From: CAYWVO01 sp964461835
Lineage (GTDB): Bacteria > Zixibacteria > MSB-5A5 > WJJR01 > JAJRUJ01
DNA: 62,977 nt
Assembly: GCA_964461835.1 (NCBI GenBank)
Contig: CAYWVO010000018.1
Span: 1 to 62,977, forward strand
Direction of reading: 5' to 3'
Position numbers and translations under genes: made by a program. The notes beneath the pieces are model-generated. The model was given only the letters and a program-made list of their open reading frames with translations. It was not told where the DNA came from and made no database searches. Shown piece by piece: positions 55,455 to 62,977 of this stretch (positions within the stretch are counted from its first letter, which is position 1; each line of letters starts with the position of its first letter).

Positions 55455-57632
55455 CTAGGCGGCCAGCGGAAACAGCAGGCGGAACGTGGTTCCTTTAGAG
55501 CTGGAATCGACCTCAATAATCCCCGCATGTGCTTGGACAATGCGCTCAACGATTGCTAGTCCCAGACCAGTCCCGCCCTCACGGCGAGTATAGTAGCGAT
55601 CGAAAATACGGGGGAGTTCTTCCTTGGGGATTCCGCAACCGGTGTCTTTGAATTCCAGGCAGACCCCGGCACCACCGATTGCCTCAGTGTCTTTGACGGT
55701 TCCCCGAATACACAAGGTCCCCCCACGCTCCATACTTTCAAACGCGTTCAAAATCAGATTTAAGCAGACTTCCAGGATTTGGTTCTCGTCGTGGAAAACC
55801 GGCGGCAATTCCTCGGAAAAATCGACTTCCACGCTAATGCGCTTGTCACTGGCGTCCTTGGCCACCATCCGTACCGCACGGTCAACCACTGGTTTCAGCG
55901 GGCGGCGGTGCGTTTGGTATTTCATCGGATTGGAAAAATCGACCAGCTCATTGACCAGTTCCGCCAAGCGGTCGATTTCCTGTTCGGTGGATTCGAGGAT
56001 TTCAGCGGTTTTCTGGTCTACGCCCCGTTTACTGCGGATGATTTGCAGCGGGCCTTTGATGTTGGTTAGCGGCTTGCGCAGATCGTGCGAAATTTCCGAA
56101 ATCATTTTGCCCATGGTGACCAGACGGGAGGCATTGAGCAAAGCGGATTTGCGCTCATACAGCGCCCCCGCCTGGGCTGCGGCCAGCCGCACCAGCCGCT
56201 CGGTATACGAGTCGAAGGCATTGGGGCGTGTGGACACCAAGGCGATAACCGCATGCAGGGATGGTTTGTCTGCAGCACCGGTAGCATCATCACCAACCGG
56301 GGCAATCAGCAGTGATTCCGGTTTAAGGTTCGGCGCCAGCACCCCGATCGCCGAAAGCATTTCGCGCCGGGCGAAGGCGTCTTCATCTTGCGGATCACCC
56401 TCCCAATGATCCAGGGATATCCGGCTTTGATGACGTAACTCGCCAACACTGCTGTCTGTGGCTACGGCAACCAACTCCCCCGACTCCGCATCCAGTTCAA
56501 ACCAGATTTTCAGCTCACAGTCGATGATTTTATCGAGGCCGTCAAAGACGGTCCGGGCAATGTCCTCCGGCTTGGTTGCAGTCGACACCCTGCGGGAGAT
56601 GTCATACAACGTGGTGACCTCGGCCAGCTTGCGACGATTCTTCTCAAATTGTTCAGCATCGTTGATCGCCATCGCGGCCTGAGCCGCGAAGGTTTTCAAA
56701 ATCCGCAGATCCCAATCGGTGAATGGCTGGCCACCCTGCTTATCGGAGAGATTAATCACGCCCACAATCCGATTCGGCGCCCGCAGCGGGACCGACAAGA
56801 GCGATTTGGTTTCAAACCGTTGCCGGTTAACCCGGCCGAATTGGGCGTCCGATTCCACATCATCAATTTTCAATGCTTCGCCACGTTCGGCTACCCAGCC
56901 GGCAATGGATTCACCGATCGGGAGACGCTTATTCAGCAGCCGTTCGGTCAACGGTCCAACCATCGCCTTAATAATGAGTTCTGCCGCGTGGTCATCTAAA
57001 AGCATCACCGAACCGGCCTGCGCGAGTGTCACTTTAGTAGCCAGGTTTAAAATCATCGAGAGCAGGTGCGAGATGTCGCCGGAGGAGGAGAGCGCCGCCG
57101 CCGCGTCCGCTAACGCATTCAACTCCGCCACGCGACGGGACAATTCAAAATTGCGATCGCGGGAATCTTCCAGCAGGCGATTCTTGGCGATTGCCAATCG
57201 GCGCGACTCCATGGCCCGCGTAAGCGTTAACTGCAACTCGGTATGGTCGAATGGAGCGCCTAAGAGATCAAAGACCCCTTCTTTCAGCGCTCGTTGGGAT
57301 ACCGAGAGTGTGATGTGCTCGGTCAGCAAGATAACGGGTACGTCGGGATTTGTTCTTTGAACAGAATGCACAAAATCGAGGGTGTCCTGGTGCCCCGTCG
57401 GCACTTCCAGTACGAGAATATCCGTTGCATGCTCTTGTAAGTGTCGATCAGCGGTTTCCGCTGAATCAGCCCGGATAATCTGAGTCGGTTGCTCCCGGAG
57501 GAGCGCTTGCACTGTTTCCACGAAATGTTCATCGCGCGTGACCAAAAGAAAACGCAGTACGTCATCGGGGGAATTAGGCTGCGAACCACTTTGATCAGTC
57601 TGCGAGTACCGTCGGGTGATGCTTTGCGCCAT
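55455..57632 (-). CDS. Sensor histidine kinase with degenerate receiver and GAF domains
   Basis: 725 aa, no membrane segments, so cytoplasmic. Residues 25-140 have a receiver fold, but the phospho-acceptor position reads VLEVPTG, with Glu76 where Asp is expected. GAF domains follow (about 175-340, with VTLAQAGSVMLLDDHAAELI, and a second about 345-490). The HisKA H-box has His516 (ISEISHDLRKPLTNI), and the HATPase domain shows NLILNAFESM, DTGCGIPKEELPRIFDRYYT and GGTGLGLAIV. The start at 57632 follows GGGAG. It is encoded just upstream of the NtrC-type regulator. Confidence 0.93.
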   Translation of the reverse strand: MAQSITRRYSQTDQSGSQPNSPDDVLRFLLVTRDEHFVETVQALLREQPTQIIRADSAETADRHLQEHATDILVLEVPTGHQDTLDFVHSVQRTNPDVPVILLTEHITLSVSQRALKEGVFDLLGAPFDHTELQLTLTRAMESRRLAIAKNRLLEDSRDRNFELSRRVAELNALADAAAALSSSGDISHLLSMILNLATKVTLAQAGSVMLLDDHAAELIIKAMVGPLTERLLNKRLPIGESIAGWVAERGEALKIDDVESDAQFGRVNRQRFETKSLLSVPLRAPNRIVGVINLSDKQGGQPFTDWDLRILKTFAAQAAMAINDAEQFEKNRRKLAEVTTLYDISRRVSTATKPEDIARTVFDGLDKIIDCELKIWFELDAESGELVAVATDSSVGELRHQSRISLDHWEGDPQDEDAFARREMLSAIGVLAPNLKPESLLIAPVGDDATGAADKPSLHAVIALVSTRPNAFDSYTERLVRLAAAQAGALYERKSALLNASRLVTMGKMISEISHDLRKPLTNIKGPLQIIRSKRGVDQKTAEILESTEQEIDRLAELVNELVDFSNPMKYQTHRRPLKPVVDRAVRMVAKDASDKRISVEVDFSEELPPVFHDENQILEVCLNLILNAFESMERGGTLCIRGTVKDTEAIGGAGVCLEFKDTGCGIPKEELPRIFDRYYTRREGGTGLGLAIVERIVQAHAGIIEVDSSSKGTTFRLLFPLAA

Positions 57633-57755
57633 GACTACTCCCACTGTCTGCACAGTTGCTGTTCCTAGAGTATATCGGACAGTCTCACCCGAACCCTCAG
57701 GGGGAGCAGTATGATTGCGCGGATTGAATACGCAGATTGCGACCGCGCCGGCCGC

Positions 57756-58895
57756 TCAGTTCGTGCTTGAAGAGATTGAGTCCGGTGCGTCGGTTGGATC
57801 TTCCGGCACCTCTTTCACACACCGGTACCCATGGCGCGGATTGCCCCAACTTTTCGGCTGATCGTGAATCCATCCGTTATAACTTACATAATACGCTTCA
57901 CGGTAAGAGGACTCATCGGCAGTCCAGTAGTATATGGGTTCCTGATCGGGTGCCCACAGTGGGGTTTCTTTATCGGGTGTCTTCTCGCAATCCGCCTGAT
58001 TGGATTCTCCGTCCCAGGTGCAGCCGGCGTTCTCGTTATGGATCACCAGCGAGCGCACCAGCTCATCGGTAGTCGGCAGACGCCAGGTGTTCTGCGGCTC
58101 ATCCATTAACGTCAGCCCATCTTCGCTGAGATAGCGGCACAGGCAGGTCGAATCCATATCTGCCTGGACGGCATTGGTGGTGTCGCGTGGCCCCGGTTTT
58201 TGCAGTCCGATCGGTTCGGCACCATATCGGGCGAGACTGTTCCAGGACGGATACCCGCCAAAATCCTGCTTCCAGTTCCACCCCGGCCCGGCGGGCGCCC
58301 ACGTCAATGTCACATCATTACCCTCGATGATCCGTGCTCCCCGATAGCCGTCGTCCACGCGGGTAAGGACTATAGGGGCGTACCCAATTGACACCGCAAC
58401 CAAGATGATCAATGGAATGCCAATAACTATCAGATAGCGAAAATGGTGGCGATACCATTGCCGCGCGGGAGTCCAGCCCGTCGTGGCCCGTCGCTTGCGA
58501 TACCGATGTTCAAACAGGAAGAGCACCCCGGTAATTATCAGCATGCCGCTCACCGGAAACATGCTCAGCAGGCCGCCCCAGTTAATGCCATGGGCGGAGA
58601 TTTGATTGCCAACCCACCAAACCGTGAACGCGCCACCGATAACCATGATAATTCCGCCGCCGATCAACGGCCAGGTAACTGCGACAACGCTGAGAATGAG
58701 GCAGATTGCCCCGGGAATGAGATACGCCAGCGGCTCTGGAAACGGCATGCCCCAGCCTTCGTAGTACATCTCCATCGTACCCCAAAACGTCCACAAACTG
58801 GTCGTTATCACGAGCAGACCGACCGCGATGATTCCAGGCACACGGCCCTTGACTGAGCGAACGGGGGAAATTGGTTGTTTACCTGTAGTCTTCAT
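57756..58895 (-). CDS. Membrane protein with DUF1566/Lcl-like C-terminal domain
   Basis: 379 aa. The N-terminal half has five or so membrane segments (GIIAVGLLVITTSLWTFWG, PLAYLIPGAICLILSVVAV, IGGGIIMVIGGAFTVWWVG, GMLIITGVLFLFEH, YLIVIGIPLIILVAVSIGY). The C-terminal half, outside the membrane, carries a DUF1566-type fold with its hallmark NTWRLPTTDELV, YYWTADE, AYYVSYNGW and RHGYRCVKE, plus four or more Cys that may pair. This domain is related to the formylglycine-enzyme lectin-like fold. No function is known. It lies between the kinase and the GAF-like gene on the same strand. Confidence 0.78.
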   Translation of the reverse strand: MKTTGKQPISPVRSVKGRVPGIIAVGLLVITTSLWTFWGTMEMYYEGWGMPFPEPLAYLIPGAICLILSVVAVTWPLIGGGIIMVIGGAFTVWWVGNQISAHGINWGGLLSMFPVSGMLIITGVLFLFEHRYRKRRATTGWTPARQWYRHHFRYLIVIGIPLIILVAVSIGYAPIVLTRVDDGYRGARIIEGNDVTLTWAPAGPGWNWKQDFGGYPSWNSLARYGAEPIGLQKPGPRDTTNAVQADMDSTCLCRYLSEDGLTLMDEPQNTWRLPTTDELVRSLVIHNENAGCTWDGESNQADCEKTPDKETPLWAPDQEPIYYWTADESSYREAYYVSYNGWIHDQPKSWGNPRHGYRCVKEVPEDPTDAPDSISSSTN

Positions 58896-59016
58896 CGATT
58901 CTCAACTTGGTCATTCAGGATTGCCAGGCCGTCCGCATATCGCCATACTGAACAAGGGATCCGTCCGGCCCAGGAACACGCCCCGAATATCTCGCTCGCG
59001 TGGGGGGTCCATGGTC

Positions 59017-59646
59017 CTATGACGAAAGCTGTACGCGGAGAAGATGATTGTGCAGGATGAGCGCAATGATTGGAACATACAACTTCAGCGTGGACGGGAT
59101 GCTGGCATCATCATCGGAAAATTGCAACAATACTAAGCCCAGTGGGTCGGTACCGGACTGCAATCCCACCACGGCGTCGCACTCGATACGCCGCAGCATA
59201 GCGCGCTGCCGCGATCGCGGCCCAAGAATCCCTTCCAGGTCGCGGACGTACAACAGTCCGTCAGTCTCCATTACCGCTTTAACCAGCGAATTGTCCAGCG
59301 CCAGTTCAAAATCGCCGTCCTCCACGTCGGCAAAACCCACAGCGGCGCTGCTCTCACATACGGCAGCATCCAGGGACGGTTTTACGGTCACCGCCACTGC
59401 TGATATGCTACTCACCTCCAGCAACGTCTCCGTGACCAGGGTCAGAAACTGCTGGAGTGACTCCGCCCGAGACAGCTCACCGATAATACCATCGATCTGG
59501 GAAATCACGCCGGTCTGAGACGGTCGGGACCGCTGTTTCTCCCGGAACCGGTCGATCCGGTCGGCAATCCCTCTTTGTAACTGCTCCAGGACTGTGACAA
59601 CTCGTATCCGTGATTTGTCCCGTTTGTGTGCGGAGGAATCAATCAT
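59017..59646 (-). CDS. GAF-like domain protein
   Basis: 209 aa. A charged helical N-terminus (LEQLQRGIADRIDRFREK) precedes a segment that resembles a divergent GAF fold: ESLQQFLTLVTETLLEVSSI, then AVAVTVKPSL, DNSLVKAVMETDGLLYVRDL and DAVVGLQSGTDPLGLVLLQF. No catalytic motif is present. It may be a small-ligand sensor or a scaffold. It lies 120 bases after ccmE, where ccmF or ccmH would often be found, so it could belong to the ccm transcript. Confidence 0.6.
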   Translation of the reverse strand: MIDSSAHKRDKSRIRVVTVLEQLQRGIADRIDRFREKQRSRPSQTGVISQIDGIIGELSRAESLQQFLTLVTETLLEVSSISAVAVTVKPSLDAAVCESSAAVGFADVEDGDFELALDNSLVKAVMETDGLLYVRDLEGILGPRSRQRAMLRRIECDAVVGLQSGTDPLGLVLLQFSDDDASIPSTLKLYVPIIALILHNHLLRVQLSS

Positions 59647-59766
59647 GACCGGTACTCGCGTACACGGATGAAGTAATCATTCCCGGGCTTGCCGACAAGT
59701 GCTTTCTCACGCAGCGGTAGCGGTGCGCTGGTGGTAGGGAGTATTTTGTCAGGGGATTCGGGATGG

Positions 59767-60183
59767 TCACACGCCGCCGGCAGCCGGGGCAGGATCATGT
59801 GGATTTTCTTCGCCCTGCTCCTCGAGACCCTGGTACTTGGACGGGCATTTCACCAGCAGCCGTTCCGCTTCAAACTGCCCCTGGTGATATTTGCCGATCG
59901 CCACGACCGATTTGGCCTGCTCGAAGTTCCCCGGTACCGTTCCGGCGTACGATACCAGCAGGCGGTCGCCCCGGTCATCGACAATGGGAAAACGCAAGAC
60001 CCCCCGGTCCGGGTCGTAGGAAACATCCTCTTTGGCGATCTCACCCATCACCTGGCAGTTGCGGCTACTGGCGCGGGCTTCGTTGAAATCCACATAGGCA
60101 GTGAGTGAGTCATTGAATGCGGTCACCGCGGCAATGATACAGATCACGATGATAACACCGCCGATGATCAGTCGTTTATTCAT
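59767..60183 (-). CDS. ccmE: Cytochrome c maturation protein CcmE, CxxxY type
   Basis: 138 aa. Periplasmic haem chaperone anchored by an N-terminal membrane helix (LIIGGVIIVICIIAAVTAF), followed by the OB-fold (RNCQVMGEIA, LRFPIVDDRGDRLLVSYAGTVP, VVAIGKYHQGQFEAERLLVK). The haem-binding motif, HxxxY in most CcmE, is here Cys113-PSK-Tyr117 (LVKCPSKYQ). This CxxxY form is known from Desulfovibrio and archaea and marks the variant called System I*. The gene overlaps ccmD by eight bases. Confidence 0.92.
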   Translation of the reverse strand: MNKRLIIGGVIIVICIIAAVTAFNDSLTAYVDFNEARASSRNCQVMGEIAKEDVSYDPDRGVLRFPIVDDRGDRLLVSYAGTVPGNFEQAKSVVAIGKYHQGQFEAERLLVKCPSKYQGLEEQGEENPHDPAPAAGGV

Positions 60184-60286
60184 GCCGTTCTCGCTTGCGA
60201 ACTGATCGGTCCAGTTTGATCAAATACAAAAACAGTCCAATCCAGGTTATCAGAGTAACTGCCATCACCGTGTAATTGGAACTCAT
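60176..60286 (-). CDS. ccmD: Haem exporter subunit CcmD
   Basis: A 36-aa peptide with one membrane helix (TVMAVTLITWIGLFLYLIKL) and a basic tail (RSVRKRERHE), the usual CcmD form. The ATG at 60286 follows GGGAG and overlaps the ccmC stop by one base (TGATG); its 3' end overlaps ccmE by eight bases. It is too short for routine gene calling, but position and form agree. CcmD helps release haem-loaded CcmE from the CcmABC complex. Confidence 0.88.
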   Translation of the reverse strand: MSSNYTVMAVTLITWIGLFLYLIKLDRSVRKRERHE

Positions 60287-60945
60287 CAGCGTGCTCCCGA
60301 TTCGCCCGGTTCGTTGGTAATACGAGCCGCCCGTGACGCCAGTTGGAACATCCAGACAAACAACAGCAGGAATCCGACGAGGCTGGCGGCGAACGTGGTA
60401 GCCACCGGCGGGGTCATCGTGAACCCCCCGCCGCTGGCAACCAGGGTATCTTTCGGATGGAGAGAGGGATACAATCGCGGCAGTACGAAAAACAACAGCG
60501 GTGCCAGCAAACCGGCCAGAATAATATACACTGCCGAGAGCCGCGCCCGCGTGTCCGGCTCCGTTACCGCTTGTCGCAGAGCAAAATAGGCGCCGTAAAT
60601 CAATAACACGATGACAATAGTCGTCTGGCGCGGGTCCCAATTCCAGTACATGCCCCAGGTGACTTTGGCGAAAATGGCGCCGGTCATCGTGGCGATAACC
60701 GTGAAGGTCAAGCCGATTTCCGCGGCGGCGGCGGCTTGATGATCAAACCGGGACCGACGATTACGCAAATATAATACGCCTAACACCGCCGCGACGATAT
60801 AGGCCACGAACGCCACAAATGCCGCCGGCACGTGATAGAAGAAAATGCGCGAGGCGTCGCCGATTTCCGCCTGCGGTGGCGGAAAGGAAAACGCCATTAC
60901 CGTCACCGCAACCAGCAATACACCGCAGATATATTTCCACCACAT
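60286..60945 (-). CDS. ccmC: Haem exporter subunit CcmC
   Basis: 219 aa with six membrane helices. It loads haem on CcmE. The WWD domain reads TWGMYWNWDPRQTT (about 96-109), and the two haem-ligand histidines are His38 (FFYHVP) and His163 (SLHPKD). GGAGCGGGAATCT precedes the ATG. The stop overlaps ccmD. The order ccmA-B-C-D-E is the standard one. Confidence 0.95.
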   Translation of the reverse strand: MWWKYICGVLLVAVTVMAFSFPPPQAEIGDASRIFFYHVPAAFVAFVAYIVAAVLGVLYLRNRRSRFDHQAAAAAEIGLTFTVIATMTGAIFAKVTWGMYWNWDPRQTTIVIVLLIYGAYFALRQAVTEPDTRARLSAVYIILAGLLAPLLFFVLPRLYPSLHPKDTLVASGGGFTMTPPVATTFAASLVGFLLLFVWMFQLASRAARITNEPGESGAR

Positions 60946-61026
60946 AGATTCCCGCTCCTGCGTGTTATGAGTATACGCGCATGTTCCGCTGGAAGGCAAT
61001 ACCAATCATGACAAAAAACATCTTAA

Positions 61027-61707
61027 TTAATCCCGCCACACATACGGAAACAGCAGCCATCCCCCGGCTGTCGCGATCCCGGCATAAGCAAACAGCACCC
61101 GAATATAACCAGTGCTATCCCCAACACCACCGGCAAAACATATCTCGGTCACCTGCACCAACGGAATCAACAGCGGGATCAACACCGGCAGAGACAAAAC
61201 CGAAAACAACGCCCCGCGTGCACTGGCGGCCGCGACCAGCGCCGCCAGCAAGGTCGTGGCGGACACCAATCCGAGATCGCCCACCAGCAACACGAGCACA
61301 AACAGAGACCAGTTTTGAATTTCCGCCTGCAAAAAGACAATGAATAACGGGACCAGGATTATTTCCAGTCCCATCAATAGCACCAGGTTGAATGTCCATT
61401 TGCCGAAAAAGACCACGTCCGCGGTTGTGGACAACTGCAGCAGGGGGGCGGTGTTGGTCTCCGTCTCCTTGACAAAGCTGTGCGATAGTCCCGACAAAGC
61501 GGAAAAGAGGATTACCACCCAGAACAACACCGACAAATACTGCGCCGGCAATCCCCCGACCCCTAATGCGAATGAAACCGCAGCCAGTGTCGTCAAAGCA
61601 AAGAGGAGTACCGTGCTGATCGCGTAGCGTGTGCGGAACTCCACCCGCAGGTCTTTGGCCAGCAGGGCGAGGAGCTTACCGCCCCATGCTGATTTGCCTA
61701 TCGGCAA
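61027..61707 (-). CDS. ccmB: Haem exporter permease CcmB
   Basis: 226 aa with six membrane helices. CcmB forms the ABC transporter with CcmA that drives release of holo-CcmE. Family blocks are LALLAKDLRVEFRTRYAIST and LSHSFVKETETNTAPLLQLS. The start is TTG at 61707, supported by a strong GGAGGAGG six bases upstream, which lies inside the ccmA coding region; the two genes overlap by 32 bases. Confidence 0.93.
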   Translation of the reverse strand: MPIGKSAWGGKLLALLAKDLRVEFRTRYAISTVLLFALTTLAAVSFALGVGGLPAQYLSVLFWVVILFSALSGLSHSFVKETETNTAPLLQLSTTADVVFFGKWTFNLVLLMGLEIILVPLFIVFLQAEIQNWSLFVLVLLVGDLGLVSATTLLAALVAAASARGALFSVLSLPVLIPLLIPLVQVTEICFAGGVGDSTGYIRVLFAYAGIATAGGWLLFPYVWRD

Positions 61708-62326
61708 GGTCGGCCTCCTCCGCGGTATTGGTGGCGATCACGCAAATACCCTGCGCCCGCTGGCGTTCGATCACCCGGTTAAAAATCGCGGTTCCCGTTT
61801 CATCAAGATTCACCGTTGGTTCATCCAAGAGCAGTAGGCGGGGCGCTTTCGCCAACGCCAGAGCATATTTGACCCGCTGCTTCATCCCGGAGGAAAATGT
61901 GCGCACGAGGTCGTATTCCCGTCCCGCCAGCCCCAGGTCACTGAGGATGTTTTTCAGGTTTATATCCGAGCACGACCAGCCGCCGACCGAGCGAAAAAAC
62001 CGCAAATTTTCTAATGCGGTAAGCTCATCGTAGACGGCGAAATCCGGCGCCACTAAACTCAGATGCTCGTACCAGGTGCCAGGGGCAACCGCTTTGCCGT
62101 CGCGCCGGTGTACGATTTCGCCCGCATTGGGCCGCAGTAGCCCGGCGAGCATGCGCAAAAAGGTCGATTTGCCGGAACCGTTCCGGCCGGTCACCGCGAG
62201 ACGATCATTGCCGGAGAGTTCAAGGGAGAGATCGGTGCAGATCCGCTGGGGACCGAACGCCTTGGTAACCCCGTGCAGGGAGATCGTCAGGTTTAACGAT
62301 AAATGTCCGGAGCCGTCCGCCGTCAT
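61676..62326 (-). CDS. ccmA: Haem exporter ATP-binding protein CcmA
   Basis: 216 aa ABC ATPase. Walker A is GRNGSGKS (47-54), the signature is FSSGMKQR, and Walker B is RLLLLDEPTVNLD. The ABC-type short length is normal for CcmA. The chosen ATG is at 62326; an earlier in-frame start at 62365 is less likely. It is the first ccm gene and lies 111 bases downstream of the MerR-type regulator on the same strand. Confidence 0.92.
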   Translation of the reverse strand: MTADGSGHLSLNLTISLHGVTKAFGPQRICTDLSLELSGNDRLAVTGRNGSGKSTFLRMLAGLLRPNAGEIVHRRDGKAVAPGTWYEHLSLVAPDFAVYDELTALENLRFFRSVGGWSCSDINLKNILSDLGLAGREYDLVRTFSSGMKQRVKYALALAKAPRLLLLDEPTVNLDETGTAIFNRVIERQRAQGICVIATNTAEEADLADRQISMGR

Positions 62327-62437
62327 AACGCCTAAAATATCGCGGGGACGAGTGAGGTGAAGCAAAAAGTGCGGCGAGAGGACACAATACGCAGTATGCC
62401 GAAGGCAGAAGAGCGAAGAGCGGAGGGGGCTAGGGAA

Positions 62438-62851
62438 TCAAGCCTGATGCAATAAATCCATAATCGTGGGATAGTTGTCGCGCTTACCGGGAGCAGCGCG
62501 CAGTTGTTCCAGGGCGTTCCGAATCCGCTGTAAGCTCTCGATCTTATCGGTGATAATCTCAATCTTTTTCGCGGCGTTCTCGCGGACCTGCTCGGGCGTC
62601 AGATGCGAATTGGTGTGCAGATGCAACAGGTCGCGTGTCTCGGTCAGCGAGAATCCCAGTGCCCGCGATTGCTTGATAAAGTTGAGTTGATCGATCGTCT
62701 CTTCCGGGTACTGGCGATAGCCCGACTTAGTGCGCGGGGGATCAGCAATCAAGCCCTGGCGCTCATAAAAGCGAACCGTTTCCACACCGACACCGGCACG
62801 CTTGGCGACTTTACCAATAGTCAAACGTTTGGCCGAATTGCCCTGTGTCAT
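62438..62851 (-). CDS. MerR family transcriptional regulator without metal-binding cysteines
   Basis: 137 aa. The N-terminal winged helix-turn-helix is typical (LTIGKVAKRAGVGVETVRFY, ERQGLI), followed by the dimerisation helix. The protein contains no Cys: where mercury or zinc sensors have a C-terminal CP-type loop, it reads RAAPGKRDNYPTIMDL. So if it senses a ligand, it is not through the usual cysteines. GTAGGAG lies ahead of the ATG. It is placed directly before ccmA and may regulate itself and the ccm genes. Upstream (62872-62920) an A/T-rich stretch could hold the MerR-type operator, but no clear dyad is seen. Confidence 0.88.
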   Translation of the reverse strand: MTQGNSAKRLTIGKVAKRAGVGVETVRFYERQGLIADPPRTKSGYRQYPEETIDQLNFIKQSRALGFSLTETRDLLHLHTNSHLTPEQVRENAAKKIEIITDKIESLQRIRNALEQLRAAPGKRDNYPTIMDLLHQA

Positions 62852-62977
62852 AGAAAAACTCCTACTCTTTTTGTCCTAATTTAATACGAACTAAAGTACT
62901 ACGCAACGGGGATTTTTTGAGCTAATTTCAAAAGGTGTGGAAATTGATAAAAGAGTAGCGTACCCTTTCGGTGAAGT

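Noticed and set aside
60287..60640. Upstream extension of the ccmD frame
   Set aside because: It overlaps ccmC out of frame; only the last 36 codons (ccmD) have a ribosome site and membrane helix.

Overview
The window reads as chromosomal DNA of an uncultured, probably Gram-negative, mainly anaerobic bacterium assembled from a metagenome (one run of 100 N at 52113-52212). Evidence for an outer membrane is indirect: several lipoproteins, two tandem SurA/PpiC-type chaperones, PilT and a CcmABCDE cytochrome c maturation set. Pyruvate:ferredoxin oxidoreductase, Pta-AckA and an HdrD-like membrane iron-sulfur protein point to fermentative or anaerobic respiratory metabolism. The gene mixture resembles FCB-group candidate phyla such as Zixibacteria, but this placement is inference only. 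No phage, integrase, transposase or CRISPR array was seen.

Layout. 1-9.1 kb: a secreted fragment, a large lipoprotein, a DUF72 protein, an island of palindromic repeats, and a two-gene translesion cassette (Y-family polymerase plus DnaE2-type polymerase). 9.1-20.3 kb: a head-GIN-like protein, a PFOR and dihydroorotate-dehydrogenase-like operon, an active/inactive M16 protease pair, a membrane protein framed by twin terminators, a MORN-like lipoprotein and RicT. 20.3-25.8 kb: metG, then pta-ackA for acetate formation with ATP. 25.8-36.6 kb, almost all on the minus strand: a CheY-like regulator, HflX, a beta-propeller lipoprotein, an HDOD protein, small hypothetical proteins, the HdrD-like protein, and an operon of MEMO-AMMECR1 fusion, ComF-like and DprA-like genes, then OsmC. 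36.8-44.7 kb: mfd, two parvulin chaperones, pilT. 44.8-51.5 kb: a NYN-domain protein (minus), accC, gcvH-gcvPA, a thioredoxin-like gene with an in-frame TGA, murI, rdgB, tRNA-Pro. 51.5-53 kb: a duplicated four-helix-bundle gene around the assembly gap and a membrane protein. 53-63 kb, minus strand: a degenerate GGDEF-like protein, a sigma-54 response regulator with its histidine kinase, a DUF1566-like membrane protein, a GAF-like protein, ccmEDCBA and a MerR-type regulator.

The most notable item is the gene at 48932-49783. An in-frame TGA lies exactly where the first cysteine of a thioredoxin CxxC motif should be (giving UTWC), homology continues in the same frame on both sides, and a strong hairpin starts at the TGA. 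This reads as an undescribed selenocysteine-containing thioredoxin-TPR protein. Also notable: the Y-family polymerase has lost one catalytic carboxylate (E to Q) but keeps a beta-clamp motif, while its DnaE2 partner seems to have lost its own clamp motif, a division of labour like that of mycobacterial ImuB/DnaE2. CcmE is the rare CxxxY form.
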